From the NCBI RefSeq assembly GCF_023746615.1, contig NZ_CP082275.1, positions 2,480,001-2,544,000 on the forward strand: a stretch of DNA of 64,000 nt. The letters are read 5' to 3'. Each line of letters begins with the position of its first letter. Position 1 is the first letter of the stretch. The notes under the pieces are model-generated. The model was not told where the DNA came from. It did no database searches and saw only the letters and a list, made by a program, of their open reading frames with translations. Both the position numbers and the translations under genes were made by a program. Source of the stretch: Grimontia kaedaensis (lineage in GTDB: Bacteria; Pseudomonadota; Gammaproteobacteria; Enterobacterales; Vibrionaceae). This document shows positions 43,049 through 52,390 of this stretch, piece by piece.

Positions 43049-44332
43049 TTAGCTTTCCGACAGGGAAGCCAGTTTATCGAAGTAGTCTGGAAAGGTTTTA
43101 GAGGTACATTTCGGGTCATTGATGGTCACGGGCGTATCACTGAGCGCCACCAATGAGAAACACATCGCCATACGATGGTCATCGTAGGTATCAATCGCTG
43201 CATGTTGCAGGTTTGGTGTCGGTATAATAGTGATGTAATCTTCACCTTCTTCGACTTCCGCACCAACTTTACGCAATTCTGTGGCCATAGCCGACAGGCG
43301 ATCCGTCTCTTTAACACGCCAGTTGTACACGTTACGGATAGAGGTAGTACCTTCCGCGAACAGCGCTGCTGTAGCGATGGTCATCGCTGCATCAGGGATA
43401 TGATTGAAATCCAAATCGACGGCTTTCAATTCACCACGACGTGCAATCACATAATCATCGCCCCACTCTATTTCAGCGCCCATAGCAGCAAGTGCATCTG
43501 CAAATTTCACATCACCCTGAACGCTCTTTTTACCAATTCCCGTTACTTTTACTTCACCACCTTTGATTGCCGCAGCAGCCAAGAAGTAAGAGGCAGATGA
43601 CGCATCACCTTCAACAAGGAAATCGCCTGGCGCGATGTATGATTGATTACCCTTAACATGGAAGGTCTGGTAATTGCTATTTGCGACTTCAACACCGAAC
43701 TGCGCCATGATGTGCAAGGTGATATCAATGTAGGGCTTTGAAACCAAATCGCCTTTGATTCGAATATTGGTATCACCACTGAAAAGAGGAGCCGCCATCA
43801 AAAGCGCAGTCAGAAACTGACTCGAAATCGTACCGTCGATTTCTACGTCGCCACCTTTAATGTCATTACTGACAATTTTCAGCGGTGGGTAGTTTTCATT
43901 TTCCAGATAGGTCACGTCTGCACCGACTGTGCGCATCGCATCGATCAGGTGTCCAATTGGGCGCTCCTTCATACGAGGCTCACCCGTCAGTACATATTCA
44001 CCTTCGCCAAGACAAAGCGCCGCCGCCAGCGGGCGCATCGCAGTGCCTGCATTACCTAGAAAAAGTTCGAGGGGTTCAGACGTTTTAAATGCGCCACCCA
44101 GACCTTCGACTTCACACTCGGTTTTATCGGCTGAAAGACGATAAGTCACCCCCAGCTTGCTCAGTGCATTGAGCATGTGGCGAATATCATCACTATCAAG
44201 CAGGTTGGTCAGGCGGGTTGTGCCTCTAGCCAACGCGGCAAGTAAAAGCGCGCGGTTAGAAACACTTTTAGAACCGGGAAGATTCACTTCACCGTTAATT
44301 TTAGAAATGGGTTGTAACGTCAACTGCTCCAT
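43049..44332 (-). CDS. aroA: 5-enolpyruvylshikimate-3-phosphate synthase
   Basis: Sixth step of the shikimate pathway, target of glyphosate. 427 aa; GSKSVSNRALLLAALARG at the start and GNAGTAMRPLAAAL near residue 95 are the shikimate phosphate and PEP loops of a class I enzyme. In enterobacteria serC is directly upstream; here a 3.4-kb insert with three genes separates them, and a terminator upstream gives aroA its own transcription. Confidence 0.96.
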   Translation of the reverse strand: MEQLTLQPISKINGEVNLPGSKSVSNRALLLAALARGTTRLTNLLDSDDIRHMLNALSKLGVTYRLSADKTECEVEGLGGAFKTSEPLELFLGNAGTAMRPLAAALCLGEGEYVLTGEPRMKERPIGHLIDAMRTVGADVTYLENENYPPLKIVSNDIKGGDVEIDGTISSQFLTALLMAAPLFSGDTNIRIKGDLVSKPYIDITLHIMAQFGVEVANSNYQTFHVKGNQSYIAPGDFLVEGDASSASYFLAAAAIKGGEVKVTGIGKKSVQGDVKFADALAAMGAEIEWGDDYVIARRGELKAVDLDFNHIPDAAMTIATAALFAEGTTSIRNVYNWRVKETDRLSAMATELRKVGAEVEEGEDYITIIPTPNLQHAAIDTYDDHRMAMCFSLVALSDTPVTINDPKCTSKTFPDYFDKLASLSES

Positions 44333-44377
44333 CTGAACAAAATAAATCCTTAATTTTTCGTATCTCGAGAGTAACGA

Positions 44378-44412
44378 AAAAGCAGCGCCGGGGCTACCCT
44401 TTGCTGCTTTTA
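44378..44412 (-). terminator. terminator of the K+ channel gene
   Basis: AAAAGCAGC / GCTGCTTTT stem with a 16-nt loop and a TTTTTCG tail on the minus strand, about 25 nt past the stop and just upstream of aroA. Confidence 0.65.
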
Positions 44413-44435
44413 AACACCGATTAGTATCGTGGAGT

Positions 44436-45536
44436 TTAACGGGTCATTTTCTTAACGAAAACCACAACGAACAAAGCTATCGTAAAGCTTCCAGTGAATG
44501 CTTCTGATGCAGCGACTAACCGCGACATTCCTATTGGTATAAAGTCACCATAGCCGAGCGTTGTAAAGGTCACCACGCTATAATACAGACAATCAAAAAA
44601 CGCCATCATATTGGCGTCAAAGGCTTGGGATTGTTGGAACCCGACATACTCCCCAGCAAACTGGATACCGGTGAAGAAGTAAATCATGGCGCACAGAAAA
44701 ATTAGCGCTAGTGAGAAAAACACGACCCGAATAGGACTTTCTCCGTACCCACAGAAAAGATCAACGGTTTTCGACATCGCCCGCTGAGTGGAAAACAAGG
44801 GCATTTGATATCGTCGCATGGTCAGTTCTTTTTGAAGGAAATGCCCAGCCATGGTGAAAATGCCCTGCGCTTCTGAAGCTTTTCGTAGATCTCGATAAAT
44901 CTCTTCAGACTGCTCATAAAGATCGAGAGCTTTTTCCATGTCACCCTTTTTCTCAGCGACCCGCCCTTCCACTTCTTGCTGCAAGGTGTCACCAATCTTA
45001 ATGTTATCAATCTTGGTGTCTGTGAGCTTCACGCCCAACAGATTACAGTTTAGGAAGCTTGCACAATGGATGTTTGCATCATGCAAGTCTGCTTTCATCA
45101 AGCTGCCGTTATCAAACTTGGCGTTAAATAGGTGGGCATTAGTCATGTTCGAGCGGTAAAAATTAGCATAGCTAAGGTCGTGGCCGCCTCCCGGTCCATG
45201 CTTCACCAAATTCACATCAACGAGATTGGCGCGCTTACAAATAATACCTCTCAGCTGTCCACCACGCTTAGCATATTCCTCAAGCTTCTCTTTTACACCT
45301 GGTTGGTCTTTTGGGGTATTTTCATCATGCCAGAAACAAAAGCCCGACTCTCCTGCGGGTTCATGACAACAATGCGCCTCCCCTTCGGAATCCTGATATT
45401 GGCATGTCATGACTTCTTGCTCTGGGTTATCAGTTAACTGGCTGTTGTAACTTTCCTTTTCACTTCCCTGCGTACCTTCTAATTGGGACTTCATGTCTGC
45501 ACCTTTCAGGTCAAGTGATTCAGAACGATTAGACAT
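44436..45536 (-). CDS. Cys-cluster, pentapeptide-repeat and K+-channel pore protein
   Basis: A 366-aa inner-membrane protein. Residues 45-70 hold a Cys/His cluster (C45, C56, C57, H58, C67, H70 in GFCFWHD) that could bind a metal. Residues 95-185 are pentapeptide repeats (A-N/D-L type). Residues 185-225 are TPR-like helices. The C-terminal third is a two-helix potassium channel (helices at about 272-290 and 345-362) with selectivity filter TTLGYGD at 325-331. GGAGG lies 7 nt before the ATG. No regulator of conductance domain (RCK) is present; the soluble N-terminal part may gate it. The promoter is preceded by a 7-bp tandem repeat. Confidence 0.88.
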   Translation of the reverse strand: MSNRSESLDLKGADMKSQLEGTQGSEKESYNSQLTDNPEQEVMTCQYQDSEGEAHCCHEPAGESGFCFWHDENTPKDQPGVKEKLEEYAKRGGQLRGIICKRANLVDVNLVKHGPGGGHDLSYANFYRSNMTNAHLFNAKFDNGSLMKADLHDANIHCASFLNCNLLGVKLTDTKIDNIKIGDTLQQEVEGRVAEKKGDMEKALDLYEQSEEIYRDLRKASEAQGIFTMAGHFLQKELTMRRYQMPLFSTQRAMSKTVDLFCGYGESPIRVVFFSLALIFLCAMIYFFTGIQFAGEYVGFQQSQAFDANMMAFFDCLYYSVVTFTTLGYGDFIPIGMSRLVAASEAFTGSFTIALFVVVFVKKMTR

Positions 45537-45556
45537 AACTGCACCTCCACTTTCTC

Positions 45557-45584
45557 AGTATAGAAACAAGCCAGAAAAAACAAG
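45557..45584 (-). promoter_or_regulatory. promoter of the K+ channel gene
   Basis: On the minus strand CTTGTT (45579-45584) and TATACT (45557-45562) with a 16-nt spacer, 20 nt upstream of the ATG. The heptanucleotide tract begins 18 nt further upstream. Confidence 0.5.
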
Positions 45585-45602
45585 AAAACGATATGAGGTC
45601 AA

Positions 45603-45658
45603 AGATTGGAGATTGGAGATTGGAGATTGGAGATTGGAGATTGGAGATTGGAGATTGG
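45603..45658. repeat. (AGATTGG)8 heptanucleotide tandem repeat
   Basis: Eight exact head-to-tail copies of a 7-bp unit, 56 bp, between the xanP-like stop and the channel promoter. Because 7 is not a multiple of 3 and the tract sits next to a promoter, slipped-strand changes would alter spacing by about two thirds of a helical turn per unit. Confidence 0.97.
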
Positions 45659-45727
45659 AGAAAAGGGTAGCGGCGAGATGCATCACCACCACTACCCTTC
45701 TAGCAAAGTGCGTTAAATTTCTTTTGG

Positions 45728-46930
45728 CTAACTGTCCGGTTGCAACACCAAATTCAGGATAATCGCCGTCAAACCACCTGCCGCCATGCCCGATGAGAGA
45801 ATGTTTTTAATCCACTCAGGCATAAACTGAAGGATTTCTGGCTTCTGAGCGATACCTAATCCCATTGAGAATGAAAGCGCCATAATGAGAATCGCGCGAC
45901 GGTTTAGCTCACAGCGGGAAGTGATACGGATACCCGAGGCCGCAATGGTACCGAACATCACAATGGTTGCGCCGCCGAGTACAGGTTCCGGAATGAGCTG
46001 AACCAGCGTTGTGACCCCTGGCAAAAGACCCAAAATCACCAGCATACCCGCAACGAAGTAACCGATATAACGGCTTACAACGCCTGTTAACTGGATAATG
46101 CCATTGTTCTGGCTAAACGTAGAGTTAGGGAAACTGTTCAATATAGCCGCCAATGCAGAGTTCACACCATCCGCCAATACGCCGCCTTTGATTTGTTTCA
46201 TGTAAATCGGCCCTGACACGGGCTGCTCCGATGTTTCCGAAGTCGCCGTAATATCACCTATCGCCTCAAGAGAGGCCACCCAAAAGACGATGATGAGAGG
46301 AATAAGTAGCGCAAAGTCGAATGAGATGCCGTACTGCATCGGCTGTGGGATGGCAAAGAAGGCGACATCTTCTGTTGGCGCGCTGTTCACCATACCCAAG
46401 GCATAGGCGATGATTGTGCCGACTGTCATCGCTATCACAATCGACGATACACGCAGATAAGAATTATCGATACGATTCAAAAAGACGATCACAGCCAGTA
46501 CTGAACCAGCCAGCAACAGATTTTTCAAATCACCCAAGGTGCCATTTTCTATCGCGGCATAACCGCCACCCATTGAGGTTAAGCCTACCTGAATTAGCGT
46601 CAAGCCAATCAAGGTAACGGCGATACCGGATGCTAGCGGAGTAATAATACGCTGCGCATGCTCCAGCACACGGGAAAGAAAAACTTCAGTCAGGGAAGCG
46701 ACCATAATGGTACCGAAGATCGCTGCCATCATGGTTTCCGTTGACGTACCGCCTACCTTCATCGCCAAACCAGCGCCAATAATTGGCCCCAAAAAGTTAA
46801 AACTGGTGCCTTGAATGGAAAATAGCCCCGATCCCAACGGACCGAATGTACGGATCTGGATAAACGAGGCAATACCTGAAGCAAACAGTGACATGCTCAC
46901 GATGGTGTTAGTGTCACTCGTAGGAAGCAC
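45728..46930 (-). pseudogene. 5'-truncated XanP-like xanthine permease gene
   Basis: NCS2 (nucleobase-cation symporter 2) protein, closest in my memory to E. coli XanP (SMSLFASG, GSGLFSIQGTSFNF, GQNNG-like SQNNGIIQLTGV, ATSETSEQPVSGPIYMKQIKGGV). The match begins at about XanP residue 62: roughly 60 N-terminal residues, including the first membrane helix and its conserved His, are missing. An in-frame TAG lies 7-9 nt upstream of the only candidate start (GTG), and no N-terminal piece is found in the 100 nt before the next gene. The rest (400 aa) is intact. Probably a recent pseudogene, though a shortened product cannot be excluded. Confidence 0.7.
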
Positions 46931-47034
46931 AAGTGCCTACGCTTTGTTCTGATTTAACACTTCAACTACAAATAGGCAGAAAAGTTGATACAAACGGGTA
47001 TACTCTCACTGGTCAGATGAGAGAGGAGCCCCAC

Positions 47035-47802
47035 GTGTCGACACTGATCAAACTGCACCAGTTAGACGGGTACATTCAATCCATTTACCTTGCGGAGCAT
47101 CATCATGGACTCTTACTTTTGGATGGGTGCAGCCGGGCTGACGTTGATAAAGTTTGCCATTTCATCACAGAAGATCTGAACCGCCCTTTAAACGATCTGA
47201 AGTTGGTCGTCGTCACTCACATGCACCCCGACCACGCGGGTGGTGCAGTAAAGCTTCGAGAGTTATCGGGCTGTCAGGTAGCAACAGCCAACGTCCCAGG
47301 CGATTGGTATCACGGGCTTGACGGCATGCTGATGCACTGGAGCGACTTGCTTTTGGCAAAGTGGGTAGCCAAACGAAAAGGCCAGCCGGCACAAAACATT
47401 TGGTACAACAGAAAGCTGAAAGCAGATGTGTTGTTGAATGATGAAAATCCACTGCCAGGCTTTACGGAATGGAAAGCGCTTTTTACCCAGGGGCATACCG
47501 ATCGCGATTTGTCTCTCTACCATGAACCGACGCACCGTGTTTACGTGGCCGACTTAATGGTCACAGTCAAGGGACATTACATCCCGCCTTTTCCGGTTTT
47601 CTACCCTAATCGCTACAAAGCGTCGGTCGATAAAATCGTACAACTAAAGCCTCGAGGCGTCTGGCTTGCCCATGGCGGTGAAATTGAATTGACGGAAGAA
47701 ATTATCGCTCATTTGAGAGCGCGCTCACCGAACCGCCCGATCACCCATTGGCGCTCGGTGAAAGCCAAAGTCAGGCGTGCAATTTTCAAAAAAGTGGCAT
47801 AA
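47035..47802 (+). CDS. metallo-beta-lactamase-fold hydrolase
   Basis: A 255-aa protein with the zinc-binding motif THMHPDHAGG (HxHxDH), a later His in FTQGHTDRD, the bridging Asp in VYVADLMV and a C-terminal His in LAHGGE. I start at GTG 47035 because AGAGGAG lies 7 nt upstream; a frame with GTG at 46933 lacks an RBS. The substrate is unknown. The gene is divergent from the truncated permease, whose missing 5' end would have occupied this place. Confidence 0.83.
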   Translation: MSTLIKLHQLDGYIQSIYLAEHHHGLLLLDGCSRADVDKVCHFITEDLNRPLNDLKLVVVTHMHPDHAGGAVKLRELSGCQVATANVPGDWYHGLDGMLMHWSDLLLAKWVAKRKGQPAQNIWYNRKLKADVLLNDENPLPGFTEWKALFTQGHTDRDLSLYHEPTHRVYVADLMVTVKGHYIPPFPVFYPNRYKASVDKIVQLKPRGVWLAHGGEIELTEEIIAHLRARSPNRPITHWRSVKAKVRRAIFKKVA

Positions 47803-47805
47803 AAA

Positions 47806-47829
47806 AACCGCCAGTTACCGGCGGCTTTT
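47806..47829. terminator. terminator between the MBL gene and serC
   Basis: CCGCC / GGCGG stem with A-run before and TTTT after, just past the MBL stop and before the convergent serC stop. Confidence 0.6.
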
Positions 47830-47860
47830 AGAAAGCAGTGGTTAGCGCAAACTTGGCTTA

Positions 47861-48943
47861 TTACGCGTTTTTGGCTTCGAAGTCTTTCATAAAGGCAACC
47901 AGTGCCTGAACACCTTCCAAAGACATCGCATTGTAGATAGATGCACGCATACCACCCACATCACGGTGGCCTTTCAGCGCTTTCAGACCAAGCGCATCTG
48001 ATTCAGCCAGGAATTTCGCATCCAGCTCAGGATTCACCAACTGGAAAGGCACGTTCATCAGAGAGCGGTTGTCGGTATGGATGTTGTTCACGTAGAAGTC
48101 AGAACCATCAATGAAGTCGTAAAGCAACGCGGCTTTCTCTTCATTTTTCTTCTGCATGGCTTCCACACCGCCCTGCTCTTTCAGCCATTTATAAACTTCA
48201 CCCGCCAAATACCAACCAAATGTCGGTGGCGTATTGAACATAGACTCTTTGTCTACCAACGTGGTGTAGTTCAATACATTCGGCAGGAAATCCTTGGCTT
48301 TGCCCAGCAGATCGTCGCGAACAATCACCAACGTGATGCCAGCAGGACCGATGTTTTTCTGCGCACCCGCGTAAATCACTCCGTACTTAGACACATCGAT
48401 AGGACGAGACAGAATCGTTGAGGACATATCTGCCACGATTGGCTTGTCTGTTTCTGGCAAATCCCGGATTTCAATCCCGTCGATGGTTTCGTTTGGACAG
48501 AAGTGAACAAATGCAGCATCGTTGCTCAGCTTCCAGTCTTTCGCAGGCAAGATCGCGCGTTTGCCATCGATTTCCGTTTTTACTGTTACCACGTTAGGTG
48601 TGCAGTATTTTTTGGCTTCTTTTACTGCACTTGCTGCCCAGTAGCCGCCGTCTACATAGTCAGCAATGGTGTTGCTGCCCAAAAGGTTCATTGGCACTGC
48701 AGCAAACTGCGCACGGGCACCACCTTGTGCGTATAGAACGTGGTAGTTATCAGGAATAGACAGCAGTTCACGGAGGTTTTTCTCGGCGTCATCAACAACA
48801 GCCAGAAATTCCTTACTGCGGTGGGAAATCTCCATGACGGAAGTACCCAAGCCGTTCCAGTTAGTCAGTTCACCCTGTACTTTTTCCAGAACCGCTTCCG
48901 GCAACATCGCCGGGCCAGCAGAGAAGTTATATACCTTTTCCAT
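47861..48943 (-). CDS. serC: phosphoserine aminotransferase
   Basis: PLP enzyme of serine and vitamin B6 synthesis. I start at MEKVYNFSAGPAMLPEAVLE, the usual N-terminus (360 aa); the frame is open 21 nt further. GGARAQFAAVPMNL, the PLP lysine in GVIYAGAQKNIGPAG and the C-terminal GGMRASIYNAMS are canonical. It is next to gyrA and separated from aroA. Confidence 0.96.
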   Translation of the reverse strand: MEKVYNFSAGPAMLPEAVLEKVQGELTNWNGLGTSVMEISHRSKEFLAVVDDAEKNLRELLSIPDNYHVLYAQGGARAQFAAVPMNLLGSNTIADYVDGGYWAASAVKEAKKYCTPNVVTVKTEIDGKRAILPAKDWKLSNDAAFVHFCPNETIDGIEIRDLPETDKPIVADMSSTILSRPIDVSKYGVIYAGAQKNIGPAGITLVIVRDDLLGKAKDFLPNVLNYTTLVDKESMFNTPPTFGWYLAGEVYKWLKEQGGVEAMQKKNEEKAALLYDFIDGSDFYVNNIHTDNRSLMNVPFQLVNPELDAKFLAESDALGLKALKGHRDVGGMRASIYNAMSLEGVQALVAFMKDFEAKNA

Positions 48944-49145
48944 GATTTTTGAATGCTCCTGCATTAAATCGCTTATTTATGGCTTTCTAATTTTGTCACT
49001 GAGGAAATTCATTCCCGACAACGCCCGCAAATGGGGGCAGTGAGAAGCCGTGATGAATTGTTGTTCGTTTTGTTTTATCACCTTTCGCAAGCGATTGGAA
49101 CGGAAAGTGTTGATCTAATGACGACACAATTAAAAAGGGAATAAA

Positions 49146-49172
49146 AAAAACGCAGCGAATGCTGCGTTTTTT
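49146..49172. terminator. terminator after gyrA
   Basis: AAAAACGCAGC / GCTGCGTTTTT with GAAT loop, flanked by A- and T-runs; 27 nt past the gyrA stop. Confidence 0.88.
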
Positions 49173-49198
49173 TCAGATTGATGAATACAGGCCAGGAA

Positions 49199-51832
49199 TT
49201 ACTCCTCGGTCGCTTCTCCATCTGTTGAGTCTTCTGCTGGTGCTTCGGCAGTTGGTTGCGCTTCTGCGTCAACTTCACCGTCTTCATCCAATGGCAGCAA
49301 CTCTTCATCAGGCTCATCGATGCGCTGAAGACCAACCACTTTTTCGTCTTCAGAGGTACGGATTAGCGTCACACCCTGGGTGTTACGGCCAACCTGGCTG
49401 ACTTCTGCCACACGGGTACGTACCAGCGTACCTGCGTTGGTGATCATCATGAACTCATCACCGGTTTCAGCCTGAACAGCACCAACTACACAGCCGTTAC
49501 GCTCAGAAACCTTGATAGATACAACACCCTGAGTTGCACGGCTCTTCGCTGGGTACTCAGCAAGCTCTGTACGTTTACCGTAACCGTTTTCAGTTACCGT
49601 CAGAACGTCACCGTCATTGTGAGGGACAATCAGAGAAACAACTTTGTCGCCCTCTGCCAGTTTGATACCGCGAACACCAGCTGCGGTGCGGCCCATGCCA
49701 CGAACCTGGCCTTCGTTGAAGCGGACAACTTTACCAGACTTCGAGAACAGCATGATGTGGTTATCGCCAGTAGTGATATCAACACCAATCAGAGAGTCGT
49801 TTTCACGAAGATTCACTGCGATGATACCTGCGCTACGAGGACGGCTGAAATCAGTCAGCGGCGTCTTCTTCACAGTACCGTCACCGGTTGCCATGAAGAC
49901 GAACTTGTCTTCTTCGTACTCTTTAACAGGAAGGATCGCAGTGATGCGCTCATCCTGCTCTAGAGGTAGGAGGTTGACAATTGGCTTACCACGAGCAGTA
50001 CGTGATGCTAGAGGTAATTGGTACACCTTCAGCCAGTACATACGGCCACGGCTTGAGAAACACAGAATAGTATCGTGTGTATTTGCCACCAGAAGACGCT
50101 CAATGTAGTCTTCTTCTTTCATGCGAGTCGCTGACTTACCTTTACCACCACGACGCTGCGCTTCGTAGTCAGTCAGAGGCTGATACTTCACGTAACCTTC
50201 GTGCGACAGGGTCACAACAACATCTTCCTGATTGATCAGATCTTCGATGTCGATGTCGGCACTTGCAGCTGTGATTTCAGTGCGGCGCTCATCGCCGAAA
50301 CCATCACGAACAGCAGTCAGCTCTTCGGTGATCACTTCCATCAGGCGCTCAGGGCTGGACAGAATGAACATCAGCTCGCCGATCAGTGCCAGCAGCTCTT
50401 TATATTCATCCAGGATCTTCTCGTGTTCGAGACCTGTCAGTTTGTGCAGGCGCAGATCCAAGATAGCTTGCGCTTGTTGTTCAGTCAGGTAGTACTTACC
50501 GTCACGAACACCGAACTCGTCTTCCAGCCACTCAGGACGCGCAGCATCAACACCGGTTGCTTCCAGCATTGCGGCGACAGTACCCAATTCCCAGCCACGG
50601 TTTTGCAGCTCTTCGCGCGCAATCGCAGGGGTTTGTGCATTACGGATCATCTCGATGATTTCATCGATATTCGCCAGTGCAATCGCCAAACCTTCAAGGA
50701 TATGGGCACGGTCGCGTGCTTTACGTAGTTCGAAAATAGTACGACGTGTCACCACTTCGCGGCGGTGATTCACGAAGCACTTCAGCATATCTTTCAGGCC
50801 AAACAGGCGTGGCTGGTTGTTATCCAGCGCAACCATGTTGATACCAAAAGAGGTTTGAAGCTGAGTTTGTGCGTACAGGTTGTTGAGGATAACCTCACCT
50901 ACCGCATCACGCTTACATTCGATAACAATGCGCATACCGTCTTTGTCAGACTCATCACGCAGTGCACTGATGCCTTCAATCTTCTTATCTTTAACCAGCT
51001 CGGCGATCTTCTCGATCAAACGCGCTTTATTCACCTGATAAGGGATTTCGGTAACGATGATGGTTTCTTTACCGTTCTTCTCGACTTCAATATCTGCTTT
51101 CGAACGCAGATAGATCTTGCCACGACCAGTGCGGTAAGCATCTTCAATGCCTTTACGGCCATTGATCATTGCAGCAGTTGGGAAGTCTGGGCCTGGAATG
51201 TGAGTCATCAACTCTTCAATCGTGATGTCTTCATTCTCAATGTACGCCAAACAACCGTTAATAACTTCTGTCAGGTTATGCGGAGGAATATTGGTCGCCA
51301 TACCTACGGCGATACCGGAAGCACCGTTCACCAGAAGGTTAGGAATACGGGTAGGCATTACCTCTGGGATCTGTTCAGTACCGTCGTAGTTAGGAACGTA
51401 ATCGACAGTTTCTTTATCCAGATCAGCCAACAGTTCGTGGGCGATTTTCGCCATGCGAACTTCGGTGTAACGCATTGCTGCCGCTGAGTCGCCGTCAATC
51501 GAACCGAAGTTACCCTGGCCATCGACCAGCATGTAACGCAGTGAGAACGGCTGAGCCATACGAACAATGGTGTCGTAAACAGCGCTGTCACCGTGTGGGT
51601 GGTATTTACCGATCACATCGCCAACAACACGCGCAGATTTTTTATATGCTTTGTTCCAGTCATTGCCCAGTACATTCATCGCGAAAAGAACGCGGCGGTG
51701 TACAGGCTTCAGGCCATCACGCACATCTGGAAGAGCACGACCCACGATAACTGACATCGCGTAGTCGAGGTATGAGCTTTTCAGCTCCTCTTCAATGTTG
51801 ACGGGCGTGATCTCTTTAGCAAGATCGCTCAT
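49199..51832 (-). CDS. gyrA: DNA gyrase subunit A
   Basis: DNA-cleaving subunit of gyrase. 877 aa: the winged-helix and tower domains with the catalytic Tyr in AAAMRYTEVRMAK, the GyrA box (QRRGGKG) and the beta-pinwheel C-terminal domain, then an acidic tail rich in Glu, Asp and Ala. The quinolone-resistance region reads GDSAVYD, with Ser83 and Asp87, the susceptible residues. Divergent from the small ORF and ubiG. Confidence 0.97.
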   Translation of the reverse strand: MSDLAKEITPVNIEEELKSSYLDYAMSVIVGRALPDVRDGLKPVHRRVLFAMNVLGNDWNKAYKKSARVVGDVIGKYHPHGDSAVYDTIVRMAQPFSLRYMLVDGQGNFGSIDGDSAAAMRYTEVRMAKIAHELLADLDKETVDYVPNYDGTEQIPEVMPTRIPNLLVNGASGIAVGMATNIPPHNLTEVINGCLAYIENEDITIEELMTHIPGPDFPTAAMINGRKGIEDAYRTGRGKIYLRSKADIEVEKNGKETIIVTEIPYQVNKARLIEKIAELVKDKKIEGISALRDESDKDGMRIVIECKRDAVGEVILNNLYAQTQLQTSFGINMVALDNNQPRLFGLKDMLKCFVNHRREVVTRRTIFELRKARDRAHILEGLAIALANIDEIIEMIRNAQTPAIAREELQNRGWELGTVAAMLEATGVDAARPEWLEDEFGVRDGKYYLTEQQAQAILDLRLHKLTGLEHEKILDEYKELLALIGELMFILSSPERLMEVITEELTAVRDGFGDERRTEITAASADIDIEDLINQEDVVVTLSHEGYVKYQPLTDYEAQRRGGKGKSATRMKEEDYIERLLVANTHDTILCFSSRGRMYWLKVYQLPLASRTARGKPIVNLLPLEQDERITAILPVKEYEEDKFVFMATGDGTVKKTPLTDFSRPRSAGIIAVNLRENDSLIGVDITTGDNHIMLFSKSGKVVRFNEGQVRGMGRTAAGVRGIKLAEGDKVVSLIVPHNDGDVLTVTENGYGKRTELAEYPAKSRATQGVVSIKVSERNGCVVGAVQAETGDEFMMITNAGTLVRTRVAEVSQVGRNTQGVTLIRTSEDEKVVGLQRIDEPDEELLPLDEDGEVDAEAQPTAEAPAEDSTDGEATEE

Positions 51833-52187
51833 GGAGCCAATATCCCTCAGGTAAGTATGTCAAAAATGACTACGTGCAAGACAGGTGAGAATACCATAAA
51901 AGCGGGCAAAGAGTCACAGCCTAAACCCGAGATAAATCACGAATTACTCTTATTTTGGCGCTCTAACGCACGACAGGGCCAAAAAACGCTCAATGACAGG
52001 GTGGAACCAGCAAAATTTGCCAAAAAGGCTTAGAAGCGCTCAGGCGTCTTTTTTCATATCCAAAGCCGGCTAAATCGCCATTCAGCAGAGAAAACCACCT
52101 ACTTCACGGATCCGGACGTAATAAAGGATGGAAAAGTACAATGGGAACCTGCTCTCAATATCCCTTGTTTCTGTAGGTAAAATACCC
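51833..52187. other. gyrA upstream region
   Basis: About 350 nt that must carry the gyrA promoter (minus) and any promoter of the small + ORF. I see no strong consensus promoter, conserved RNA or longer reading frame here. Confidence 0.4.
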
Positions 52188-52331
52188 ATGACACAGCAAA
52201 GTGGCGTTAAGAAAAATCGGGGGCGCGCTATGTTACATCAAGCAATCAATGCGGTGGGTATGGCAATCATTGTTGGAAAATACACTTTGTTAGGGCTTCT
52301 GGCTGCTGTTGCCGTTACCAATGCCGCTTAA
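52188..52331 (+). CDS. possible small membrane peptide
   Basis: A 47-codon frame, MTQQSGVKKNRGRAM followed by a hydrophobic helix (about 24-44, AIIVGKYTLLGLLAAVAVT). Basic N-terminus plus one membrane span is a common small-protein layout. The RBS is weak (TAGGT, 9 nt from the ATG). Other in-frame starts lie at 52128 and 52230. Not recognised; could be non-coding. Confidence 0.35.
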   Translation: MTQQSGVKKNRGRAMLHQAINAVGMAIIVGKYTLLGLLAAVAVTNAA

Positions 52332-52370
52332 CTTTTATCCAACACGATAACCATCTACTTTTCCAATCTC

Positions 52371-52390
52371 GCCGGGGGTCTGCCCCCGGC
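52371..52390. other. GC-rich hairpin downstream of the small ORF
   Basis: GCCGGGGG / CCCCCGGC around TCTG, a perfect 8-bp stem. No U-tract follows on either strand, so it is not a standard intrinsic terminator. It may protect the 3' end of the small-ORF transcript. Confidence 0.45.

Noticed and set aside
45603..45658. Tandem heptads as a CRISPR array
   Set aside because: Units are 7 bp with no spacers and there are no cas genes.
45493..45762. 89-codon + frame translating the heptanucleotide tract (repeated DWRLEIG)
   Set aside because: The repetitive peptide is a by-product of the 7-bp repeat; the frame overlaps two genes antisense and has no RBS.
51583..51588. Quinolone-resistance change in gyrA
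   Set aside because: Residues 83 and 87 are Ser and Asp, the susceptible state.
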